9,999 nt of DNA. Origin: Betaproteobacteria bacterium (lineage in GTDB: Bacteria; Pseudomonadota; Gammaproteobacteria; Burkholderiales; SG8-39). Location of the stretch: positions 1 through 9,999 of the forward strand of contig JAOUFA010000108.1 of the NCBI GenBank assembly GCA_029858545.1, in the 5' to 3' direction. The position numbers and the translations under genes were made by a program. Each line of letters starts with the position of its first letter. Position 1 is the first letter of the stretch. Under the pieces are notes generated by a model. It saw only the letters and a program-made list of their open reading frames with translations. It made no database searches and was not told the origin of the DNA. Below, piece by piece: positions 1-5,174 of this stretch.

Positions 1-207
1 GTGCGTTCCTCCGGCAAAACCCCACAGCAGGCGAAAAAGAATCAGTGTCAGCACCGCGTAGCCGCCGTATAGATGCCACAGCATGGCTTGGCCGCCGGTC
101 TTTGCGCTGTAGACCTGGAACCCGAGCAACAGAATCAAGAGCCAATGGAAGATTCGCACCGGCGCGTCCCATGCCCGCACGGTGATCATTTTCTGCTCTG
201 TCGTCAT
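1..207 (-). CDS. Cytochrome b561 / b-type cytochrome family protein (N-terminal part, cut by window edge)
   Basis: Only the first 69 codons are present; the gene runs off the left edge in frame. The visible protein begins MTTEQKMITVRAWDAP and continues with VRIFHW, then a hydrophobic helix (about residues 22-33), an H-L-Y-G-G-Y segment and a second helix (about 49-64) ending F-R-L-L-W-G-F-A-G. The pattern W-D-x-P-x-R-I-F-H-W at the start of helix 1, with a second His (residue 45) before helix 2, is typical of the cytochrome b561 / Ni,Fe-hydrogenase b-subunit family. These inner-membrane four-helix proteins bind b haem through helix histidines and pass electrons between quinol and a c-type cytochrome or a dehydrogenase. 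The start at 207 is the first Met; Met7 at 189 is an alternative, and neither has a strong ribosome site (a weak GAGAG lies upstream of 207). It lies 165 bases beyond the cytochrome c4 terminator on the same strand, so it probably has its own promoter, although a c-type partner next door makes functional sense. The exact electron partner is not known. Confidence 0.8.
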   Translation of the reverse strand, partial: MTTEQKMITVRAWDAPVRIFHWLLILLLGFQVYSAKTGGQAMLWHLYGGYAVLTLILFRLLWGFAGGTH

Positions 208-371
208 TGGAATGCTCTCGACACGTTGTTCTCCGTCGGAGCAAACAGACCGGGACGCGTTCTATTCCCGGGCGTTCCACTTTCGCGTTCCGGCCAGACG
301 TTGCGGCCACGGCCGGGGATCGTCGGGCGATCGCACCATAAACACCACAGATGCTTCGATCTCGCGAAGGC
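208..371. other. Intergenic region upstream of the b561-type gene
   Basis: This stretch lies between the b561-type gene and the cytochrome c4 terminator. It should hold the minus-strand promoter of the b561-type gene, but I could not identify a convincing -35/-10 pair. No credible gene was seen on either strand; plus-strand open frames crossing it lack family features and ribosome sites. Confidence 0.5.
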
Positions 372-399
372 AAAAAAGGGGCGGGTCCATGCCCGCCCC
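372..399 (-). terminator. Rho-independent terminator of the cytochrome c4 gene
   Basis: Read on the minus strand, a perfect 8-bp GC stem (CCCGCCCC at 392-399 pairs with GGGGCGGG at 378-385 on the plus strand) with a 6-base loop is followed directly by six T residues (372-377). It begins 27 bases after the c4 stop codon. The plus-strand exit lacks a long T run, so it works as a terminator mainly for the minus strand. Confidence 0.9.
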
Positions 400-425
400 T
401 TCCCGATCTATCTCGCGAATTGCGG

Positions 426-1082
426 TCAGCGCAAACCTGCGGTGTATTCGGCGACCGCCTTGATCTCCTGATCGGTCATTCGCGCCGCAACACCACGCAT
501 CATGCCGTTCATATCGTTCGCACGCGCACCGGCCCTGAACGCCCTCAATTGTGCATCGATATATTCAGCGTACTGTCCGGCGATGCGCGGATATTGCACG
601 GAGTTGCCCGCCCCGTTCGGACCGTGGCAACCGGCGCAGGCAGGTACCCCGCTCGTCATGTTGCCCCCGCGAAACAACTTCTGCCCCCGTGCGGCGAGAT
701 CTTTGTCCCGCGCCAGCGCCGGCTTGAGCGTCTGGGAGGCATAGAATGCCGCGACATTCTTCGTATCGATTTCGGAAAGTGCCGCCACCATGCCCTTCAT
801 GATCGCGTTATCGCGTTCTGCGGGCTTCGCTCCATTGGATTTGAAATTCATCAGTTGCTTTTGGAGATACTCGGGAATCTGCCCAGCGAGCTTTGGATTT
901 GCCGGTGCCGTACTATTGCCGTCCGCTCCATGACATGCGGCGCAAATCTGCCCGGCGACTTGTTTACCCTTCGCGAGGTCTGCCTTGACACCCGCTTCAA
1001 TTCCGGTTGCCTGCGCGGTGGCGGTCGCCGACCCTGCGATGAACAGAGCGGTGCCTGCATAGGCGAAGAATGTACGAATCAT
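426..1082 (-). CDS. Di-haem cytochrome c4, periplasmic
   Basis: A 218-residue c-type cytochrome with two CxxCH haem sites: CAACH at residues 47-51 and CAGCH at 149-153, each opening one of two homologous cytochrome c domains. Met-rich segments follow each site (I-M-K-G-M-V around 94-99 and M-N-G-M-M-R-G-V near the C-terminus) and supply the likely axial Met ligands. The first 25 or so residues form a Sec signal peptide (hydrophobic core and A-x-A type end at T-A-Q-A). Length and the paired-domain layout fit cytochrome c4, a periplasmic or membrane-attached electron carrier that takes electrons from the bc1 complex to terminal oxidases. The start at 1082 is supported by GGGAG about 9 bases upstream. 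The gene is divergent from engB (67 bases between start codons) and ends just before a strong terminator. In the betaproteobacterial order I remember, resB/ccsA cytochrome-maturation genes lie nearby; here a b561-type gene follows instead. Confidence 0.95.
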   Translation of the reverse strand: MIRTFFAYAGTALFIAGSATATAQATGIEAGVKADLAKGKQVAGQICAACHGADGNSTAPANPKLAGQIPEYLQKQLMNFKSNGAKPAERDNAIMKGMVAALSEIDTKNVAAFYASQTLKPALARDKDLAARGQKLFRGGNMTSGVPACAGCHGPNGAGNSVQYPRIAGQYAEYIDAQLRAFRAGARANDMNGMMRGVAARMTDQEIKAVAEYTAGLR

Positions 1083-1149
1083 GTCTGAAACTCCCGAACT
1101 TCAAATCAGTGAGACGGGATTTTATTAGAATTTGCGTCTTCCGGCACCC
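1083..1149. promoter_or_regulatory. Divergent promoter region between cytochrome c4 and engB
   Basis: Both genes start from this 67-base, locally AT-rich spacer, so it should hold promoters for both. The best -10-like elements are TAGAAT at 1126-1131 for the plus strand and TAAAAT (1119-1124 read on the minus strand) for cytochrome c4. Neither has a good -35 at the right distance, so exact start points are uncertain. GGGAG (plus-strand CTCCC at 1091-1095) is the c4 ribosome site. Confidence 0.35.
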
Positions 1150-1890
1150 ATGAACCCATTCTCCGAACTCGCTTTTGTTACCTCGGTTGCCAGTCCCGAT
1201 CAACTGCCGCCTCCCGACGCGGTCGAAGTGGCCTTTTCCGGACGCTCGAATGTCGGCAAATCGAGCGCAATCAACGCGATCGCTCATCGTAAACGGCTCG
1301 CGTTTGTCAGCAAAACTCCCGGACGCACCCAAACCATCAACTTCTTCCGCTCGGAGGACGGCACCCGGCTGGTCGATTTGCCGGGCTACGGCTTTGCGCG
1401 CGTACCGCAGGCAATGCGAGCCAGCTGGGAAGCACTGATGGTGGGCTATCTGGCCGATCGAAGTTGCCTGTGCGCGATTGTCCTGGTCATGGACTCCCGC
1501 CATCCTCTGACGCCCAACGATTTGCAGCTTCTCGACTGGCTGAGGCCGGAATTGAGCCGTGGCAAACGCCTGCTCGTCCTACTTTCCAAATCCGACAAGC
1601 TGTCCCGCCTGGAAGGTATCGCCGTGCGCCGCAGCGTGACCGAGCTACTCTCGCGCAGGGCGATTGTGGGTGAGGTGCGGCTGTTTTCAAGCTTGAACGG
1701 CGAAGGGGTCGACGAAGCCCGCGGGTTGCTCGAGAAATGGCTGCTGGACGCGGGCCTGCCCGCGTCCAGCATCAGGAATAAAGAACCCCCGGCAAAGGGG
1801 AGGCAAGCCGGGGGCGAAAGCGCCTTAATTGGGATTAAGGCAGCCCGCTCAGGGAGGAGAAGCGGGAGACGAACAAACGTCCGTCGATAA
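1150..1890 (+). CDS. engB: Ribosome biogenesis GTP-binding protein EngB (YihA/YsxC), with C-terminal extension
   Basis: EngB is an essential cytoplasmic GTPase needed for late assembly of the 50S ribosomal subunit. From the ATG at 1150 the protein has 246 residues. GTPase motifs are all present: G1 P-loop GRSNVGKSS (31-39), the T-P-G-R-T-Q switch I segment (56-61), G3 DLPGYG (76-81), G4 SKSD (146-149) and G5 S-S (180-181). A TTG six codons earlier (1132) keeps the frame open, but the ATG gives the usual N-terminus (M-N-P-F-S-E-L-A-F); no strong Shine-Dalgarno is visible for either. The family normally ends near 200-220 residues. Here the conserved part ends around residue 205 and is followed by a roughly 40-residue basic tail (G-R-R-S-G-R-R-T-N-V-R-R at the end) encoded by the strongly structured 1743-1890 DNA, so the tail may be a by-product of overlap with an RNA element rather than a functional domain. 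hemB follows 108 bases downstream on the same strand. Confidence 0.95.
   Translation: MNPFSELAFVTSVASPDQLPPPDAVEVAFSGRSNVGKSSAINAIAHRKRLAFVSKTPGRTQTINFFRSEDGTRLVDLPGYGFARVPQAMRASWEALMVGYLADRSCLCAIVLVMDSRHPLTPNDLQLLDWLRPELSRGKRLLVLLSKSDKLSRLEGIAVRRSVTELLSRRAIVGEVRLFSSLNGEGVDEARGLLEKWLLDAGLPASSIRNKEPPAKGRQAGGESALIGIKAARSGRRSGRRTNVRR
1743..1770. repeat. Perfect 13-bp inverted repeat in the 3' part of engB
   Basis: GCTGGACGCGGGC (1743-1755) and its exact reverse complement (1758-1770) are separated by only CT, giving a very stable hairpin on either strand. No T run follows on either side, so it is not a standard intrinsic terminator. It encodes L-L-D-A-G-L-P-A-S-S of EngB and lies just beyond the 3' end of the proposed minus-strand RNA. 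Confidence 0.7.
1776..1886 (-). ncRNA. Candidate small RNA antisense to the engB 3' end (or plus-strand hemB leader RNA)
   Basis: Four consecutive stems are seen: GACG/CGTC (1868-1871 with 1878-1881), CCCGCT/AGCGGG (1844-1849 with 1861-1866), GCCTTAAT/ATTAAGGC (1822-1829 with 1834-1841) and CCCCCGGC/GCCGGGGG (1786-1793 with 1807-1814). On the minus strand the last stem is followed by a U-rich run (TTCTTTATT), so it reads as a terminator. Two minus-strand loops are C-rich (TCTCCTCCCTG and TTGCCTCCCCTTT), a hallmark of small RNAs that pair with Shine-Dalgarno regions. A weak minus-strand promoter (TTGGGA, 15-base spacer, CAGAAT; plus coordinates 1913-1918 and 1892-1897) would start it near 1885, giving about 110 nt. 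The terminal loop and flank can pair with the hemB ribosome site (1985-1996). On the other strand the same stems would form a hemB leader. I have an unverified memory of a published betaproteobacterial 'hemB motif' RNA; this may be a member. Strand and ends are inferred. Confidence 0.55.
1777..1814 (-). terminator. Intrinsic terminator of the candidate small RNA
   Basis: A perfect 8-bp GC-rich stem (1786-1793 with 1807-1814) carries a 13-base loop. On the minus strand it is followed by TTCTTTATT (1785 down to 1777). The plus-strand exit (CGAAAGCG) is not U-rich. The loop is longer than in most terminators, which suggests that it also serves for base pairing. Confidence 0.5.
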
Positions 1891-1998
1891 GATTCTGCCA
1901 CCGGCAAATGGTTCCCAAACGGGTCCTTGCAAATTATGACGAATCTGCTTCGACCATGATTCAATCAGTGGTTTCTTTACTCTGAAAGGGGCAAGCGC
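1891..1998 (+). promoter_or_regulatory. hemB upstream region and ribosome binding site
   Basis: These 108 bases separate engB from hemB. The ribosome site is AAGGGG at 1986-1991, seven bases before the ATG at 1999. TTGCAA (1927-1932) resembles a -35 box, but no good -10 lies at the right distance, so hemB may depend on read-through from engB or on a promoter I cannot recognise. A short inverted repeat GAATC/GATTC (1941-1945 and 1958-1962) could form a weak hairpin. The 12 bases at 1985-1996 repeat, with a 3-base gap, the loop sequence at 1794-1808. Confidence 0.4.
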
Positions 1999-2997
1999 AT
2001 GACTCGAAGCATTTTTCCCTCGACACGCATGAGGCGCATGCGCTACGACGATTTTTCGCGCCGCCTGATGCGGGAGACTGTACTGACGGCAGACGACCTG
2101 ATCTACCCGGTTTTCGTCATCGACGGAAAGAACCGGACCGAGCCGGTGGCTTCCATGCCCGGGGTCGAGCGCATGACGATCGATCGATTGCTCGGCGTCG
2201 CGGAACGATGTCTCAGGCTGCGGATCCCCGTCATCGCGCTTTTCCCGGCCATCGACCAGAAACTCAAGACGCCGCAGGGAAAAGAAGCGCTCAACCCGCG
2301 CGGCCTGATACCGCGAGCGGTCGCGGCGCTGAAGAAGCACACCCCCGAACTGGGCGTCATGACCGATGTGGCGCTTGATCCCTACACTTCCCACGGTCAG
2401 GACGGCGTCATCGACCAGTCGGGTTACATTCTGAATGACGTGACGCTGGAACTGCTCGTCAAGCAGGCCCTCGCACAGGCGCGGGCGGGGGTCGATATCG
2501 TGGCACCTTCGGACATGATGGACGGACGCATTGGGCGAATACGCGCGGCGCTTGAGAAAGCCGGGCACATTCACACGCGAATCATGGCCTACTCGGCGAA
2601 GTACGCGTCGGGCTTCTATGGTCCCTTTCGCGACGCCGTTGGCTCGGCGAAGAACCTCGGCAAGGGCGACAAGAAGACCTATCAGATGGACCCGGCCAAT
2701 TCCAACGAGGCCTTGCGCGAAGTCGCCCTCGACCTTGCAGAAGGCGCCGACATGGTGATGGTGAAACCGGGCATGCCCTATCTGGACATCGTGCGCCGGG
2801 TCAAGGATGAGTTCAGGGTGCCGACCTACGTGTATCAGGTAAGCGGGGAATATTCGATGTTGCGCGGGGCGATTGCCAAGGGTTGGCTGCCCGAGAGTTG
2901 CGTGATGGAGTCACTCCTGTCGATGAAGCGGGCAGGTGCCGATGGAGTACTCACCTACTTCGCGCTGGATGCCGCCCAGGCGATGGCGACGCGCTAG
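1999..2997 (+). CDS. hemB: Delta-aminolevulinic acid dehydratase (porphobilinogen synthase)
   Basis: HemB condenses two 5-aminolevulinate molecules into porphobilinogen, the first common step of haem, sirohaem and other tetrapyrrole synthesis, in the cytoplasm. The 332-residue protein has the full family length. The two active-site lysines are K201 in M-A-Y-S-A-K-Y-A-S and K256 in M-V-M-V-K-P-G-M-P-Y; K256 is the expected Schiff-base residue. The metal-site region D-V-A-L-D-P-Y-T-S-H-G-Q-D-G (123-136) carries Asp123, Asp127 and Asp135 in place of the three cysteines of zinc-type enzymes. It therefore belongs to the Mg-dependent, Pseudomonas-like class. The start at 1999 has AAGGGG seven bases upstream. 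It is co-directional with engB and convergent with dsbD, with only 18 bases between stop codons and no visible terminator between them. Its ribosome site is complementary to the proposed antisense RNA, suggesting post-transcriptional control. Confidence 0.97.
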   Translation: MTRSIFPSTRMRRMRYDDFSRRLMRETVLTADDLIYPVFVIDGKNRTEPVASMPGVERMTIDRLLGVAERCLRLRIPVIALFPAIDQKLKTPQGKEALNPRGLIPRAVAALKKHTPELGVMTDVALDPYTSHGQDGVIDQSGYILNDVTLELLVKQALAQARAGVDIVAPSDMMDGRIGRIRAALEKAGHIHTRIMAYSAKYASGFYGPFRDAVGSAKNLGKGDKKTYQMDPANSNEALREVALDLAEGADMVMVKPGMPYLDIVRRVKDEFRVPTYVYQVSGEYSMLRGAIAKGWLPESCVMESLLSMKRAGADGVLTYFALDAAQAMATR

Positions 2998-3015
2998 GAT
3001 TCGCGGGTTCTGGAT

Positions 3016-4845
3016 TCAAGGTTCGAGCGCGAGCGCAAGCGTTCTCAGAAAGCGTTCCGCGTCCTGATACCCGATGACGCGCAGGCCGCGGATTTCGCGA
3101 CCCTTGGCGTCGAAGAAGATGATTCCCGGTGGGCCGAAGAGCGAAAATCGCTTCAACAGGCGCTTGTGCTCCTCGGCATTGGCGGTGACATCCGCCTGAA
3201 CCAGCAGCATTCGGTCGAGTTGCGCCCGCACCCGTGGATCGGAAAAAGTGAAGCTTTCCATTTCCTTGCAGGACACGCACCAATCGGCGTAGAAATCGAG
3301 CATCACCGGCTTGCCCGCCGCGCGCAGCACGCGTTCCAGATCTCCCAGTGAATTGACGCGCGTCCATTTCACCGGGCCCGCTGACTGGAGAGTACCCCCC
3401 ATCAGGCCTGCGAGCGGACGCAGGGGTTCGCGTGCCCCGGAAAGCGCGCCGATCAGGAGCGCCACTCCGGCAACCAGCGCGATCAGGCCGGTTGCCTTCG
3501 CAAGACGCAGACTGGCCGGTGCCTCGGCGGGCAGTGAATCGAGCGCGCGAAGAAAGACCCCCGAGCCGACCAGCAGGGCTGCCCACAGGAACATGACCAC
3601 CGGTACCGGCAGCACCGGCGCGACGATCCAGATCGCCACCGCGAGCAGCAACACACCGAAAAAGTGTTTGACCGCATTGACCCAGGCTCCCGCCCGGGGC
3701 AAGAGCGCCCCTTCGGAGACCCCGACCACGACGAGCGGCACCCCCATGCCGAGTGCCATGGTAAAGAGCGCCGCGCCGCCGAGGAGCACGTTCTTCGTCT
3801 GGCTGATGTAGAGCAGCGCGCCGGCGAGCGGCGCAGCCACGCAGGGAGTGACGATCACGGCGGACAACGCCCCCATGACGGCAACCGACGCGAGGCGCCC
3901 GCCCTTGAGCCTGCCGTGTGCCGCGTGCAGGCGATGATGCAGAAAATGAGGCAGCTGCAAATCGTAGTAGCCGAACATCGACAATGCGAGGGCGACAAAG
4001 ACGAGCGCGAAAGCTCCGAGCACCCAGGCGTTCTGCAGTGCGGCAGCAAGCAACCAGCCGGAGTACGCTGCGGCAACACCCACCAATGCATAGGTGATTG
4101 CCATGCCAAGCACATACGCAAGAGAGAGCGACAGCGCGTGCATTTTGTTCAGGCGCTTGCCTTCGCCCGCGATGATCCCGGAAAGGATCGGCACCATTGG
4201 CAGCACGCAGGGAGTGAAGGTCAGCAGCAATCCGAAACCAAAAAAGCTCACCAGTACGAGGAGCAGGTTGCCTTCGAAAAGGCGCGCAATATCGAGATCA
4301 CTGGCAAATATGGAAATCCGTGCGGTGGGTTGCACCGAACGGGGCGCCTCGCTGATGCCGGGGCGCGCGTCGTCCGGGAGACCGACATCGAGCGCGGCGA
4401 GCTGAATCGAAGCCCGGCTATCCATCGGCACATAGCACACGCCGCTATCGGCGCAACCCTGCGAAGTAACCTTGAGCTGCAAGCGGGTGGCTTGCGCGAC
4501 GGATCGCTCCAGCGGAATGCGAATACGCAAATCCTTTCGGTAGGTCTCAACCTCGCCGAAGAATTCGTCCTTCTTGCGCGTCCCGGTGGGCAGTTCAGGA
4601 CTGCCCAGCTTGATACCGGTTGGTCCTTCCACGGAGAATTGAAACCGCTCGCGGTACATGTAGTAGCCGTCGGCGATCTCGAATCGCAACTCGACATTGC
4701 GCGGATCGAGCGCAATGGCTGACATGTGAAAAGCCTTCTCGGGCTCAAGAAGATCGTTCGATGAACCTCCCCATTTGAATTGCGCGGGTACCGACGAGGC
4801 CAACAAGAATAGGGGCAGTGCGAGCAGGCGTACGAAGAGTTTCAT
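3016..4845 (-). CDS. dsbD: Thiol:disulfide interchange protein DsbD
   Basis: DsbD carries reducing equivalents from cytoplasmic thioredoxin across the inner membrane to periplasmic partners such as DsbC and the cytochrome c maturation thioredoxin. The 609-residue protein has all three domains and all six redox cysteines. After a signal peptide (residues 1-21) comes the periplasmic alpha domain with C131/C137 (C-A-D-S-G-V-C-Y-V-P). The eight-helix beta domain (about 193-470) has C213 in F-T-P-C-V-L-P-M and C335 in V-T-P-C-V-A-A-P. The periplasmic thioredoxin-like gamma domain (about 490-609) has C523/C526 in D-W-C-V-S-C-K. The start at 4845 has GGAG upstream, and its ATG overlaps the cutA stop codon (ATGA, 4842-4845), indicating translational coupling. 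The cutA-dsbD order is also found in E. coli. Clustering with hemB and cytochrome genes fits a role in c-type cytochrome biogenesis. No terminator is evident after its stop. Confidence 0.97.
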   Translation of the reverse strand: MKLFVRLLALPLFLLASSVPAQFKWGGSSNDLLEPEKAFHMSAIALDPRNVELRFEIADGYYMYRERFQFSVEGPTGIKLGSPELPTGTRKKDEFFGEVETYRKDLRIRIPLERSVAQATRLQLKVTSQGCADSGVCYVPMDSRASIQLAALDVGLPDDARPGISEAPRSVQPTARISIFASDLDIARLFEGNLLLVLVSFFGFGLLLTFTPCVLPMVPILSGIIAGEGKRLNKMHALSLSLAYVLGMAITYALVGVAAAYSGWLLAAALQNAWVLGAFALVFVALALSMFGYYDLQLPHFLHHRLHAAHGRLKGGRLASVAVMGALSAVIVTPCVAAPLAGALLYISQTKNVLLGGAALFTMALGMGVPLVVVGVSEGALLPRAGAWVNAVKHFFGVLLLAVAIWIVAPVLPVPVVMFLWAALLVGSGVFLRALDSLPAEAPASLRLAKATGLIALVAGVALLIGALSGAREPLRPLAGLMGGTLQSAGPVKWTRVNSLGDLERVLRAAGKPVMLDFYADWCVSCKEMESFTFSDPRVRAQLDRMLLVQADVTANAEEHKRLLKRFSLFGPPGIIFFDAKGREIRGLRVIGYQDAERFLRTLALALEP

Positions 4846-5174
4846 GTTGCTCCGCTTGGTGGCGTCGTTTCGTCGGCAATCCAGCCGATGTATCCGGCCA
4901 GCCCGTGTTCCACCTTGACCGCGATGATCTCGGGAAGTTCATAGGGGTGTCCCGCGCGAATCGCCATCTCGAGGGCGGCGTAGCGCGCCTCGGTGGTCTT
5001 TATCATCATCGGGTGCTCCTCTTCTTGCTGCACCGCTCCTTTCCATCGGTACACCGATCGGCAGGGTGCCAGCACATTGACGCAGGCCGCGATGCGTTGC
5101 TCGATCAAGGACGCGGCGAGTTTCTCCGCCGACTCGCGATCGGGAAGATTCGTGAACACGATAAGCGTCGTCAT
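4842..5174 (-). CDS. cutA: Divalent-cation tolerance protein CutA
   Basis: A 110-residue cytoplasmic CutA1-family protein, a small trimeric ferredoxin-like fold linked genetically to copper and other divalent metal tolerance; its biochemical role is still unclear. Family landmarks are the N-terminal strand T-L-I-V-F-T-N-L-P (3-11), Q-R-I-A-A-C-V-N-V (26-34), S-V-Y-R-W-K-G (40-46), E-E-E-H-P-M-M-I-K-T (51-60) and H-P-Y-E-L-P-E-I-I-A (76-85). Length is normal. It is the middle gene of a three-gene operon: its start overlaps the stop of the upstream SDR gene by ATGA (5171-5174), and its own stop overlaps the dsbD start in the same way (4842-4845). Both overlaps point to translational coupling on one mRNA. 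The C-terminal T-T-P-P-S-G-A-T is a variable tail. Confidence 0.96.
   Translation of the reverse strand: MTTLIVFTNLPDRESAEKLAASLIEQRIAACVNVLAPCRSVYRWKGAVQQEEEHPMMIKTTEARYAALEMAIRAGHPYELPEIIAVKVEHGLAGYIGWIADETTPPSGAT

Noticed and set aside
351..1088. Long plus-strand open frame (245 codons) antisense to cytochrome c4
   Set aside because: It lies almost wholly opposite the convincing c4 gene, is Arg/Cys-rich with no family features, and has no ribosome site; a by-product of high GC.
1132..1149. TTG start six codons upstream of the chosen engB start
   Set aside because: The added residues are not typical of the family, and the ATG at 1150 gives the usual N-terminus.
1743..1770. Inverted repeat as an intrinsic terminator of engB
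   Set aside because: No T run follows it on either strand, and engB continues in frame for 40 codons beyond.
1776..1886. Structured region as a tmRNA half or 6S RNA
   Set aside because: No tRNA-like acceptor end with CCA, no proteolysis-tag frame and no long 6S-like helix with a central bubble could be found.
1849..2574. Minus-strand open frame (241 codons) opposite engB end and hemB
   Set aside because: Opposite well-supported hemB, composition unlike a folded protein, no motif. The candidate RNA overlapping its end is supported by structure, not by this frame.
2998..3015. Bidirectional terminator between hemB and dsbD
   Set aside because: Only 18 bases separate the stops and no stable stem with a T run is visible.
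3664..4722. Plus-strand open frame (352 codons) opposite dsbD
   Set aside because: DsbD has all domains and six redox cysteines on the other strand; this frame is a charged, His/Arg-rich mirror with no recognisable features.
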